Assembly (NCBI GenBank): GCA_017468925.1
Contig: JAFUHI010000006.1
Location: forward strand, 1 to 43,716
Reading direction: 5' to 3'
Length of the DNA: 43,716 bases
Source of the DNA: Bacilli bacterium
GTDB taxonomy: Bacteria > Bacillota_I > Bacilli_A > RFN20 > CAG-826
The first letter of the stretch is position 1; each line of letters begins with the position of its first letter. The notes beneath the pieces were generated by a model. It was given only the letters and a program-made list of their open reading frames with translations, was not told where the DNA came from and ran no database searches. A program made the position numbers and the translations under genes. This document shows positions 24,393 through 32,805 of this stretch, in pieces.

Positions 24393-25511
24393 TTAGCCTT
24401 TTATCGCTATCTTCCAGACCGATTCTATGATATCCATCGATTCATGATAGGATAGGCCTGCTTTCATAGCGATTTCTGCTATATCCTCTTTCCTAGGGTG
24501 GCCTTTCCAATTGGTGGATATCTGATGCTCATAGAAATCGGTGGGGGGTTTGATGTTAAAGAAAGGGGCCAGTTCATATGATTCCTTATATTCGTTATAA
24601 GTGAAGAATATGTCATCTGGTGAATAACTGTTTAGCCCCAAGGCCACGATGAAGGTGATGCGTCTAAGCATCTCATACATCTGATATTCATCGTGGGTAA
24701 GTTTATAAATCGTCTCCAAAACTGAAAGATAATCGATTGAGGAGAATGATTGGAGTTCTAGAATAGAACGGAGAGAAAGGCAATGGAGTTTATCTTTCTT
24801 ATCCCTATCGATTCTTTTATAGGTGAAATTACCTTGGGAAAGCTTGGAGAAAGAAAGCAAGGTAGTAGGGGTTATTATTTCGCATTTTCTTGCGGCCTTA
24901 TATAAATCATATTCATCTTGGCCTTCGGTGATGATTGTCCTATCCAAATATAATCTAGCGTCCCAATAAGACCCATTTAATAGATAAGTGAGGGAAGCGT
25001 AGTTTCCTTTTCCCATGCCTAATAGAGCGATGTCTTTGGTGGTTATTTCTTCTTTTCCTTCCAAAAAGGAGAAACATCTTTTGCGATATTCATCGAGATT
25101 TATCTGCTCACCGTTAAGATCGCCTGGATATCTTTTGACGTCGAAGCGGCCAGGGGAGAAAGATAAGGCGCCGAAATGATTTGGCAGAAGGAGTGATAAT
25201 TTGGTCAAAGGGGTAAGCGAATCATAATCCACCCCGGCTTTAGCGAGATGCTTCTTCAATAAGGTTTTTGAAAAAGAAGTGGGCAAACATTCGTAAAACA
25301 CCCCAAATAACCCTTCGAATCTCATATCTTTTGGCAAAAACTTGCCTTTCTTCAAAGGAAGAGAAAAGGGAGAGATGCTAAAAGATTTAGGGGATGAAAG
25401 GTATTTCTCATCGTATTCAAAAGATACCAAACCGTCTTGTTCCTGCTCCAATCTTCCGACAAGAATATCTCTATAATAAACATTAAGATATAGGCTTTTG
25501 ATGTTTGGCAT
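24393..25511 (-). CDS. HipA-like protein, catalytic motifs degenerate
   Basis: The N-terminus (SLYLNVYYRDILVGRLEQEQ, FEYDEKYL, FSISPFSLPL) matches the HipA N-terminal 'couple' domain, and YKRIDRDKKDKLHCLSL matches the HipA ERFDR segment. In active HipA Ser/Thr kinases the catalytic loop reads N-x-D-x-H-x-K-N; here the same place (about residues 293-305) is LNSYSPDDIFFTYNE, with the invariant D, H and N pattern lost, and the expected ATP-binding Lys region reads YWDARLYLD. Probably a pseudokinase or a binding protein. No HipB-like HTH gene is adjacent. The only - strand protein gene in the window. Start ATG 25511 is 6 nt after a -10. Confidence 0.65.
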   Translation of the reverse strand: MPNIKSLYLNVYYRDILVGRLEQEQDGLVSFEYDEKYLSSPKSFSISPFSLPLKKGKFLPKDMRFEGLFGVFYECLPTSFSKTLLKKHLAKAGVDYDSLTPLTKLSLLLPNHFGALSFSPGRFDVKRYPGDLNGEQINLDEYRKRCFSFLEGKEEITTKDIALLGMGKGNYASLTYLLNGSYWDARLYLDRTIITEGQDEYDLYKAARKCEIITPTTLLSFSKLSQGNFTYKRIDRDKKDKLHCLSLRSILELQSFSSIDYLSVLETIYKLTHDEYQMYEMLRRITFIVALGLNSYSPDDIFFTYNEYKESYELAPFFNIKPPTDFYEHQISTNWKGHPRKEDIAEIAMKAGLSYHESMDIIESVWKIAIKG

Positions 25512-25517
25512 AAGGTT

Positions 25518-25526
25518 ATTTTATCA
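25518..25526 (-). promoter_or_regulatory. Extended -10 promoter of the HipA-like gene
   Basis: On the - strand TGATAAAAT (TGn plus TAAAAT) ends 6 nt before the ATG, a leaderless layout. No clear -35. Confidence 0.45.
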
Positions 25527-25562
25527 TCACATCTAATTGGATATGGTAAAGAATTGAGGATT

Positions 25563-25593
25563 TGATTAATTTATTAACCTGATTAATTTATTA
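25563..25593 (+). repeat. Two 14-bp direct repeats upstream of the glycan locus
   Basis: TGATTAATTTATTA occurs at 25563-25576 and 25580-25593, a 17-nt period, 70 nt before the first gene of the locus and also close to the divergent HipA-like start. AT-rich repeats of this kind can be operators. A clear -35/-10 pair for the locus could not be fixed (TATGAT at 25617-25622 is the best -10). Confidence 0.5.
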
Positions 25594-25663
25594 TTTATTT
25601 CTTTGCTTTTGCGATGTATGATAAAGGCATAATGAACCATATGTCTATGGTGGAGGAAAATTT

Positions 25664-27016
25664 ATGAAGAACGCTTTTAAGGCTTTTTTGACTTTGCCTT
25701 TTGCCGCCATCGCTCTTTCCGGATGCGGAGGGAGTGTAAGCAGCGATCCATCGACTTTGAAAATAGCTTTCGTTGAGGCGGGATATGGCCGTCAGTTCTT
25801 GCTTGATTGGGAAGAAGACTATAACAGAAAGAACCCTGATATGCCTGTTAAGTTGGAATTAGACGGAGATGCTCAGATGACGCAGAACATTCTCCCAAGA
25901 CTGCAAAATAGAAGGAATCTTCCTGATATCGTAATGGTTCTTTCGACTGGTTGGCAACCATGGTCTGTGGAAGGATATCTTGAGCCTATCGATGATATAT
26001 ATGACACGAAAGTGGATGGCGATAAGACGGTCAAAGAATCACTTTTGGATAATTTGGAGACTTTCGGCAAAGTGAAAGACCATTATTGGGCTTTGCCTTG
26101 GTCATGCGGGCCAAGCGGCATCGTATATAACGAAGGGATGTTCGAGCAATTCGGCTGGGATATTCCTGAAACATACAGTGAATTGGTGGCCTTATGCGAG
26201 AAGATTAAAAGCGATTCAGCAGGCACAATCGCCCCATTCTCATGGAGCGGAAGCACCAGCGGTTATTGGGATTTCCTTACCTTCAACTGGTGGGCTCAAG
26301 TAGAAGGAGAAGAAGGATGGAATACTTTCTGGAAATTCGATTCTCCTGCGGTTTATCAGCAACAAGGTAGATTGAAAGCCTTGGAAGGGTTTGCTGGCTT
26401 AGTTGATGGAGGTGATGGGGCACCAAAAAATTCAGTCCCAGGCGCAGCAGGAAAGAAATTCATGGAAGCCCAGATGTCTTTCGTCAACGGAGAGGCAGCG
26501 ATGATGCCTAATGGATGCTGGCTTGAAACTGAAATGAAGAATTCTCTTCCTGCCGGATTCAAGATGAAATTGATGAAAACCCCGATAATCGATGGGGCGC
26601 AAGACGAAAACATATCATACAACACATGCGGCGATTTCATGGTCATCCCCGCTGGAGCGTCCAATAAAGAACTTGCGAAGAAATTCTTGACCTATACCTG
26701 CACCAAAGATGCAATTGATATCTTCACTAAAGCTGCAGGAGGTTTCCGCCCATTCGAATATAAGCCTTCTGAAGTCGAAGGAATAAGTGATTTCACCAAA
26801 AACTGTGCGGATATCTTCGAAAGCACAACAAAAGTCTTCATGACATCCGACAACATTATGTATTATCAAAACAACTGCAATTCCTGGCCTGGATACGGCA
26901 CCCCATATTCAAAAATGATTCAGGATCAGGATAGCCCAGAAGACGTGCATCTCTCTTGCTTCAATTACGTGAGCAGCAATTGGAAGCTATTCCAAGCTGC
27001 CGCAGGAGAATTCTAA
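25664..27016 (+). CDS. Sugar-type ABC importer binding lipoprotein
   Basis: Lipobox LSGC (Cys 21); GGTGGAGG ribosome site 10 nt before the ATG. The mature protein shows CUT1 binding-protein features: LKIAFVEAGYGRQFLLDWEE near the N-terminus, then IVMVLSTGWQPWSVEGYLEP and GPSGIVYNEGMFEQFGWDIP. The Trp/Tyr-rich central part is typical of carbohydrate ligands. Length is 450 residues. It opens the locus whose permeases are at 28400 and 31924, and the next gene begins 1 nt after its stop. Confidence 0.85.
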   Translation: MKNAFKAFLTLPFAAIALSGCGGSVSSDPSTLKIAFVEAGYGRQFLLDWEEDYNRKNPDMPVKLELDGDAQMTQNILPRLQNRRNLPDIVMVLSTGWQPWSVEGYLEPIDDIYDTKVDGDKTVKESLLDNLETFGKVKDHYWALPWSCGPSGIVYNEGMFEQFGWDIPETYSELVALCEKIKSDSAGTIAPFSWSGSTSGYWDFLTFNWWAQVEGEEGWNTFWKFDSPAVYQQQGRLKALEGFAGLVDGGDGAPKNSVPGAAGKKFMEAQMSFVNGEAAMMPNGCWLETEMKNSLPAGFKMKLMKTPIIDGAQDENISYNTCGDFMVIPAGASNKELAKKFLTYTCTKDAIDIFTKAAGGFRPFEYKPSEVEGISDFTKNCADIFESTTKVFMTSDNIMYYQNNCNSWPGYGTPYSKMIQDQDSPEDVHLSCFNYVSSNWKLFQAAAGEF

Positions 27017-27017
27017 A

Positions 27018-28385
27018 GTGAAAGCTCCTTTCAGAGCAGCGATTTTCGGGGTGCTAGGTTGTGTATGTCTTATGTCATGTATGAATAATCAAACAAGAAC
27101 GAAATACGATTATAAGGAAGGCGAGCCAAATTATTCTTCTTATTCAAAAGATAGAGTAATGCGCATAGGCGCGTGGGTCGCCCCACCTCCAGGGAACTGG
27201 AACGGAAAAGGGAACGCCGATTTCATCAATCAAGAAAGATATGATGAGATCGCCGAAAGCGGCATAAATGTCATCTATTCTCTTTATGAGAATAACAATA
27301 GGGTTGCAGCTAAAGCATGTGCCCAATATGCCGCTGCCGCAGGAATCAAATATCTTGCTAGAGATGGGCAAGTATCCGTTGACCCAATAAAGATGGAATT
27401 GGAGCCTGGCGAAATGCATGAGGCCACCAAATCATATGATGGGGAAGAAGGGCTAGGAGGATGGCTTATCCAAGATGAGCCAAGTATCAAAGAATTTGAA
27501 AAATTAGGCAATCTCCATGCTTATTTCAAAAACGAATACCCAGACAAGGAATTCTATGTGAATCTATTTCCGACATACGCGAATATATCGCAGCTCGGCA
27601 CCTCAAGCTATAAACAATACATCGATAAATATATCGAAATAGTGAAGCCGCCTTATGTCTCATATGACCATTATTCGATGCTGGTCGATGGATACGGCAA
27701 TTACAAAATGAGCGAGGATGTGCTTTGGAATCTAGAGATTGTTGCCTCTAGATGCAAAGAGGCCGGCATCCCGATGTATACCTTCATCCAGGCTATGAGT
27801 TATGATGGGCAAACACGTGTGCCGAATGAAAAAGAGATTCGCCACCAAGTCATGACCCAGTTGGCGTACGGTTCTAGGTCAATCCAATATTTCTGCTACT
27901 GGACACCTCTAGAATTCACTCAAGGCTCGCCTGCGATGATAACAGTAGATGGAAAGAAGACCGATATATATGACCACGTTAAGAAAATAAACGGTGAGCT
28001 CTTGAATCTGGATGAAGCTTATCTAGATTTCTCCTGGGTTGAAACCCTCGCCATCAAAGGAAGCGAGGAAAGAAATGTTGTCAAGCAGTTTAATATGCTT
28101 GAATTATCCCCAGAATCAATTGAATCGATATCTTCGATTAATGCCACCCAAAACACTTTGGTCGGCCACTTTGAAGATAAAACTGGTAGAGATGCCTTCT
28201 TAGTGATGAATTTCTCCGACCCTGCAACCAATGCGGAGAAAGATAAAGTCTCACTTGATTTATTCGGTGCGACCTCCGCGCTTGTGTATCACGGTGTCAA
28301 CAAGGAAGTCGTCGAATTAAATGACGGGATGCTTGAATTAGAGCTTGAAGCAGGAGATGGCAGCTTCATTATCCCATTTAAATAA
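27018..28385 (+). CDS. Glycoside-hydrolase-like TIM-barrel lipoprotein (copy 1)
   Basis: Lipobox LMSC (Cys 21). The body has a TIM-barrel pattern: GAWVAPPPGNW at about 51-61, NVIYSLYENN as an early strand, GGWLIQDEPSIKEF with D153-E154-P155 as the likely acid/base in clan GH-A fashion, YVNLFPTYAN, VSYDHYSML and IQYFCYWTP as later strands. A small beta domain follows. It shares this order with the gene at 32802. Related proteins are annotated vaguely as glycosidases (GH42-like or unassigned TIM barrels); the exact family and sugar are not readable. It would act on glycans at the cell surface for the neighbouring importer. Confidence 0.65.
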   Translation: MKAPFRAAIFGVLGCVCLMSCMNNQTRTKYDYKEGEPNYSSYSKDRVMRIGAWVAPPPGNWNGKGNADFINQERYDEIAESGINVIYSLYENNNRVAAKACAQYAAAAGIKYLARDGQVSVDPIKMELEPGEMHEATKSYDGEEGLGGWLIQDEPSIKEFEKLGNLHAYFKNEYPDKEFYVNLFPTYANISQLGTSSYKQYIDKYIEIVKPPYVSYDHYSMLVDGYGNYKMSEDVLWNLEIVASRCKEAGIPMYTFIQAMSYDGQTRVPNEKEIRHQVMTQLAYGSRSIQYFCYWTPLEFTQGSPAMITVDGKKTDIYDHVKKINGELLNLDEAYLDFSWVETLAIKGSEERNVVKQFNMLELSPESIESISSINATQNTLVGHFEDKTGRDAFLVMNFSDPATNAEKDKVSLDLFGATSALVYHGVNKEVVELNDGMLELELEAGDGSFIIPFK

Positions 28386-28399
28386 TATTTAGGAGATAT

Positions 28400-29350
28400 A
28401 TGGCCAAGGCATTATCCGAAGAATTCCATAAGAAAAGAAAACGTTCTCTTGGGCGCGACCTTTTCATCATCGCTCTAATCGCCTGGCCACTAATCCAATT
28501 CATCGTTTTCTGGGCCTATGTCAATTTCGACACGATCATCATGTCTTTCCAAAAACTCGATTACGGCAGTGGTAGAGAGGTTTTCGTAGGACTAGATAAC
28601 TATCGATGGGTTTGGAGAGAATTGACCACCGATATGACTCCGACTTTGAGGAATTCTATCGTGAACTCAGTCCTATTATTCGTGTCAAATAACTTTGTTT
28701 TGCTGCCATTATCGATATTATTCGCCTATATTTTGCAGAAAAAGGTCCCAGGCTCATCCGCCTTCAGAGTGATATTCTTCCTGCCTAATATCATCTCAAT
28801 CGTGGTTCTCACTATGGCGTTTCGCTTCATGTTTGATTCTTCTTTTGGCCCGATAAACGATTTATTAAAGGCAATCGGGTTAGAGAAACTAATACCTGCA
28901 AACGGATGGCTTGGCGATAAAAAGACCGCAATGCCCATGGTTCTTGTCTATTGCCTTTGGGCGGGTATTGGATATAACGTCGTCCTTCTATCCGGCTCCA
29001 TGAATAGAATCCCGCAGGAAATATATGAAGCAGGGAAAATAGATGGAATCGGGATGTGGAGAGAATTGACCCAGGTGGTGGTCCCTATGATATCTGGCAC
29101 CATAACGACATTATTCGTATCGGGCGTGTCTGTCATATTCACCTTATTCTTGCAGCCCATGCTTTTGACTGGAGGGGGTCCATATGATGGTATTTCTTCC
29201 ACAATTGCCTATTTCATTGTCGGTCGCGTCAATGCGAACGATTTATACCATGCTGCCGCTACAGGCATGGTCTTCACAGTCATAGGAATCCCCTTGATCC
29301 AATTGGTCAAGTGGGGAATGGAAAGGATATTCCCGACTGTCGAATATTAA
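28400..29350 (+). CDS. ABC sugar permease, MalF/UgpA type
   Basis: Six predicted helices begin at LFIIALIAWPLIQFIVFWAY. The EAA loop is EIYEAGKIDGIGMWRELTQV (about residue 208) followed by VVPMISGTI. Length 316 residues is normal for the family. It begins 15 nt after the glycosidase-like gene with AGGAGA. It pairs with the permease at 31924 although a large surface-protein gene lies between them. Confidence 0.88.
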   Translation: MAKALSEEFHKKRKRSLGRDLFIIALIAWPLIQFIVFWAYVNFDTIIMSFQKLDYGSGREVFVGLDNYRWVWRELTTDMTPTLRNSIVNSVLLFVSNNFVLLPLSILFAYILQKKVPGSSAFRVIFFLPNIISIVVLTMAFRFMFDSSFGPINDLLKAIGLEKLIPANGWLGDKKTAMPMVLVYCLWAGIGYNVVLLSGSMNRIPQEIYEAGKIDGIGMWRELTQVVVPMISGTITTLFVSGVSVIFTLFLQPMLLTGGGPYDGISSTIAYFIVGRVNANDLYHAAATGMVFTVIGIPLIQLVKWGMERIFPTVEY

Positions 29351-29398
29351 TTTGTGACACAGGGCTTGGCCCAATAATAATTTATGAAAGGAGAAACA

Positions 29399-31861
29399 AT
29401 GACAACCAAAAAGAAGAGTAAATTATTGCTCGTGTCGGCTGCTTCGATTCTAGGTCTAGGCATTGGTTCTGGCATCGCTATCGCTAGATCCGCCGCCCAA
29501 GTCAACGCAGCGTCATTTCATGATGAAACATTTCATGATGAATTTACATCAATCAACGAAGAAGTCTATGACAAAGTTGATGCTGGCGATCACGTCCAAT
29601 TCGTAGAAAGGAATGGCGTTCTTATAATCGGCGGCATGGATTACAATGTCGGTTATGTGAGGACGGCTGAGAAATTAAATCGCGGCACCAAAACTGTCGT
29701 CTTTGAGTTCAATCAGTTAACTAGCCATGCCGGATGGCTTTGCCCATCATTCTCAAATGGCTATACTTGGCCAAACATGGTCATGGCCCAATTCGCTGGC
29801 GCCCAGGTCTTCGCTAACGGCGCTACAGTTCCTCATACCGCAGGAACAGGTGCAGAAACCCAATGGCAGGTCACCAACTCTTATAGCGGACTAGGGGTGG
29901 ATTACTCTAGAATCCGTATTGCCTGGAACAATGATGGATCCGCTAAAATATTCGGTTCCCTCGATTCAGGTGCTACATTCACTGAAATCTGCTACTGGGA
30001 TGCCAGCGTTTATACCATGCCTTCCGAAGGATATGTAGGTTTCTATGGCAATGGATTAACCGACACGGTCACACTCGATAGCGCGAAAGTCGGCTTGGCA
30101 GATGATGATTCCTTCACCAACCTTTCTTGGGTGGTCGAAGATGAATTCGAAACGGCTTCCTCAGGCAAATTCGTCGTGGATAACACCGTTGGAGCCCCAG
30201 GCACATTTAGGCAGGAAGGAGGTCTTCAATCCGCAGTTATAGATGGAGCGGGAGATGGAGAAGGACTTATCTTAAAGCAATCTTATTCATTTAGGGAAAA
30301 CGCCAGCAAATTATTCTCCGCTCAGCTTACATTCACCCCAAATAACCTTGGTGAGCAGATATTCGGTCTTGGTTTTGGCTTAGGCGCAGAAGCCACCTCA
30401 ACATCAAGCGCCCACCTAGTCGGTGTCCGTAAAGTCGGAGATGATACCCAGTTGGTCGCCAAACTAGCGGGAGAAGAATTAGTCACTGCAGCCTTGCCAG
30501 AATTAAGTGGAACAACAACCTTGAATGTGCTCGTTGAAAAAGACGCAAATGGAGAAAAAGTCACCGTAAGCGTAGGCGGCGTTGCTTTAACTCACGCTCT
30601 TACCAACGCCGAAGGACGTCTAGCCATCGCTTTATCTGGCGAATCGACTGGAGCCACATATTTGCTTTCTTCTCTTACCGTAACCAACTATGTTGGAGCG
30701 ATTGAAGAAGGAAGAGATCTTTCCATCGATTTCAGCAACGGAATCGACCATAACTGGCTAGTAAATGCTTTTGAAGACGATACTATTGCAGATACTATTG
30801 CAGTGGAGGATGGAATGCTTCATTTTGCTTCCCACAGCGACGCTTCAACTTTCTCCACAAGGCACCGTTACGCCAACTTCGATCTCCAATTCGATGTGAA
30901 GATGCAGCTCCTTGAGGAAGATGATGAGGGTAGCGTCACCCCAGCATCCACTTGGATGGGTATTTCCATTGGACGCGATACACCAAGTCAAGTCTGGTAT
31001 AACGACGAGATGTTCTACGCCACATCCGATACTATGAATTCCTTGCAACCACACGAAGGTCATGTGGGAGCAACTGCCACAAGCCGCTTATGGTTTGCCT
31101 CTGGCTATGAGCCAGTCGCCGAAGCCAATAGAGGCAAAGTCTTCCATTACCACTTCACTGCTGTTGATGGTGAATTGACATTCTCCTATGGCATCGCTGG
31201 AGAAGAAGAATTCTGGCAGAATATCGTCTATCATGATGTCGATACAGTCGGATATATCTCATTCGTCGGCACCAACAATTCAGGCTATTGGCTCGATAAT
31301 ATCACATTGGTGAACCTTGATGAGACTGGCGTTGCCAATAACGCTCCTGTCGCCGTAAGTGATACAAATACAGTTACCGCTGGAGAGACTATCATCGGTA
31401 ATGTTGTCGCACATGATGAAGATACATACGATGAAGGCACCCTCACCTATGAAATAGTTGAGGACAACACCGGAGATTTCGGTACCCTTGAATTCTATAG
31501 CGATGGATCATATTCATTCGTTGCGGATGAAGAGGCAGAAGATGGTGTAGCATCATTCACCTTCCGCGCCTTCGATACCGAAGATTATTCCGAAAACGCC
31601 ACGATCGATATCCATGTCTCAGCCAAAGAAGTCGTCCCACCAGATACCTCATCAGATTCTGGTAGCTCCATAACTTCTGATCCTGATACATCCATCCCAC
31701 CAACATCGGTGCCAGATACATCAACTCCTACATCTAGCTCAGATGCACCTGCATCCAGAGGAGGATGTGGTGGTGCTATCGCAGCTTCTTTAGCGGGAGT
31801 CGCTATCGCTGCTGCAGGCATTACTGCTGTTGCCATTAGAAGAAGCAAAAAAGATAAATAA
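29399..31861 (+). CDS. Large secreted protein: LamG-like modules, cadherin-like module, GGCGG C-terminal anchor
   Basis: AAAGGAG precedes ATG 29399, so I use it over 29384. A signal peptide is followed by several concanavalin/LamG-like carbohydrate-binding-type stretches (for example LTSHAGWLCPSFSNGYTWPN, and the region with FENLQFDVKM-like order near residue 490). A cadherin/Big-like module then starts NAPVAVSDTNTVTAGETI and ends ENATIDIHV. A Ser/Thr/Pro-rich spacer leads to SRGGCGGAIAASLAG, a hydrophobic helix, and the basic tail RRSKKDK. The same C-terminal plan occurs in the protein at 34217. It is not LPxTG. Probably a surface glycan-binding protein; length is 820 residues. Confidence 0.7.
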   Translation: MTTKKKSKLLLVSAASILGLGIGSGIAIARSAAQVNAASFHDETFHDEFTSINEEVYDKVDAGDHVQFVERNGVLIIGGMDYNVGYVRTAEKLNRGTKTVVFEFNQLTSHAGWLCPSFSNGYTWPNMVMAQFAGAQVFANGATVPHTAGTGAETQWQVTNSYSGLGVDYSRIRIAWNNDGSAKIFGSLDSGATFTEICYWDASVYTMPSEGYVGFYGNGLTDTVTLDSAKVGLADDDSFTNLSWVVEDEFETASSGKFVVDNTVGAPGTFRQEGGLQSAVIDGAGDGEGLILKQSYSFRENASKLFSAQLTFTPNNLGEQIFGLGFGLGAEATSTSSAHLVGVRKVGDDTQLVAKLAGEELVTAALPELSGTTTLNVLVEKDANGEKVTVSVGGVALTHALTNAEGRLAIALSGESTGATYLLSSLTVTNYVGAIEEGRDLSIDFSNGIDHNWLVNAFEDDTIADTIAVEDGMLHFASHSDASTFSTRHRYANFDLQFDVKMQLLEEDDEGSVTPASTWMGISIGRDTPSQVWYNDEMFYATSDTMNSLQPHEGHVGATATSRLWFASGYEPVAEANRGKVFHYHFTAVDGELTFSYGIAGEEEFWQNIVYHDVDTVGYISFVGTNNSGYWLDNITLVNLDETGVANNAPVAVSDTNTVTAGETIIGNVVAHDEDTYDEGTLTYEIVEDNTGDFGTLEFYSDGSYSFVADEEAEDGVASFTFRAFDTEDYSENATIDIHVSAKEVVPPDTSSDSGSSITSDPDTSIPPTSVPDTSTPTSSSDAPASRGGCGGAIAASLAGVAIAAAGITAVAIRRSKKDK
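31760..31774 (+). other. GGCGG motif of the C-terminal signal, protein at 29399
   Basis: Encodes Gly-Gly-Cys-Gly-Gly, Cys at residue 790 of 820, followed by Ala-Ile, a hydrophobic helix and a basic tail. Confidence 0.8.
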
Positions 31862-31881
31862 TATCTTTTAGTAAAATAATC

Positions 31882-31907
31882 TCTGGGGGATGTAAAAGTC
31901 CCCCAGA
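31882..31907 (+). other. Stable stem-loop without T-run between two genes of the glycan locus
   Basis: TCTGGGGGA (31882-31890) and TCCCCCAGA (31899-31907) make a perfect 9-bp GC-rich stem with an 8-nt loop. What follows is TGATTGAAGG, with no T-run, so termination is unlikely. It fits an mRNA processing or stability element that would set different levels for the surface protein and the permease after it. Confidence 0.65.
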
Positions 31908-31923
31908 TGATTGAAGGAAGAAA

Positions 31924-32805
31924 ATGAATAAAATCAGAGTGAAAAGCAAAGCCATGCGCGATACGACGCAGATGAAAGTGGTGAAAATCATCGCATTCAT
32001 TGTTTTCGTTATCTATAGCGTGTCTTTGCTATTCCCTTTTGCCTGGATGATTCTCAATATGTTCAAAAGCAACCAGGAATTCTTCGCCGACGTCTGGGCG
32101 CTTCCTTCCTCTTGGTCTATGGGCTGGACCAATTTAGAAACCGCCCTAACCAAGACGATGATGGGTTCAACCATATTCGAGATGACATTAAGGTCTTTGT
32201 GGCTATCTCTAGCGGGAACCATCCTTTCGCTTTTATCAGCCTCATCGATTGCCTATGTTGTGGCGAAATACAAATTCTTCGGAAGGAATTTCCTCTATCT
32301 TCTTGCGATTATGGTTATGGTGGTGCCTACAATCGGCTCGACTTCCGCTACATACAAATTGATTGGAGACCTTAATTTATTTGATAACCCAATCGCTTTA
32401 TTGCTTCTATATTCAGGTGGTTTTGGCTTCCAATTCCTCCTTCTATATGGGGCGTATAAGTCGATATCATGGTCATATGCTGAAGCCGCCTTCATCGATG
32501 GGGCGAATGATTTCTCGGTGTATTTCAGAATCATGATACCGATGGTGTTCCCATCTATGTTGCCTTTGGGCATATTGAATTTCATCGGCTTCTGGAACGA
32601 TTATTTCACCCCATATCTGTATTTGAAGAATAAGCCGACATTGGCGGTAGGCCTCCAAGCTTTCGTCAACCAGATGGAATATGATGCGAATTGGCCTGCT
32701 TTGTTCGCATTGATGCTTTTCTCGATGATTCCGATAATAATACTATTCCTCGTATTCCAGAAAAAGATCATGGCTAATGTCACCACGGGAGGTTTAAAAG
32801 GATGA
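31924..32805 (+). CDS. ABC sugar permease, MalG type
   Basis: Membrane helices begin at VVKIIAFIVFVIYSVSLLFP. The EAA loop is SYAEAAFIDGANDFSVYFRI near residue 187 followed by MIPMVFPSM. It ends with the short tail ANVTTGGLKG as in many MalG-type permeases. The stop overlaps the next ATG by 4 nt. It partners the permease at 28400. Confidence 0.88.
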   Translation: MNKIRVKSKAMRDTTQMKVVKIIAFIVFVIYSVSLLFPFAWMILNMFKSNQEFFADVWALPSSWSMGWTNLETALTKTMMGSTIFEMTLRSLWLSLAGTILSLLSASSIAYVVAKYKFFGRNFLYLLAIMVMVVPTIGSTSATYKLIGDLNLFDNPIALLLLYSGGFGFQFLLLYGAYKSISWSYAEAAFIDGANDFSVYFRIMIPMVFPSMLPLGILNFIGFWNDYFTPYLYLKNKPTLAVGLQAFVNQMEYDANWPALFALMLFSMIPIIILFLVFQKKIMANVTTGGLKG

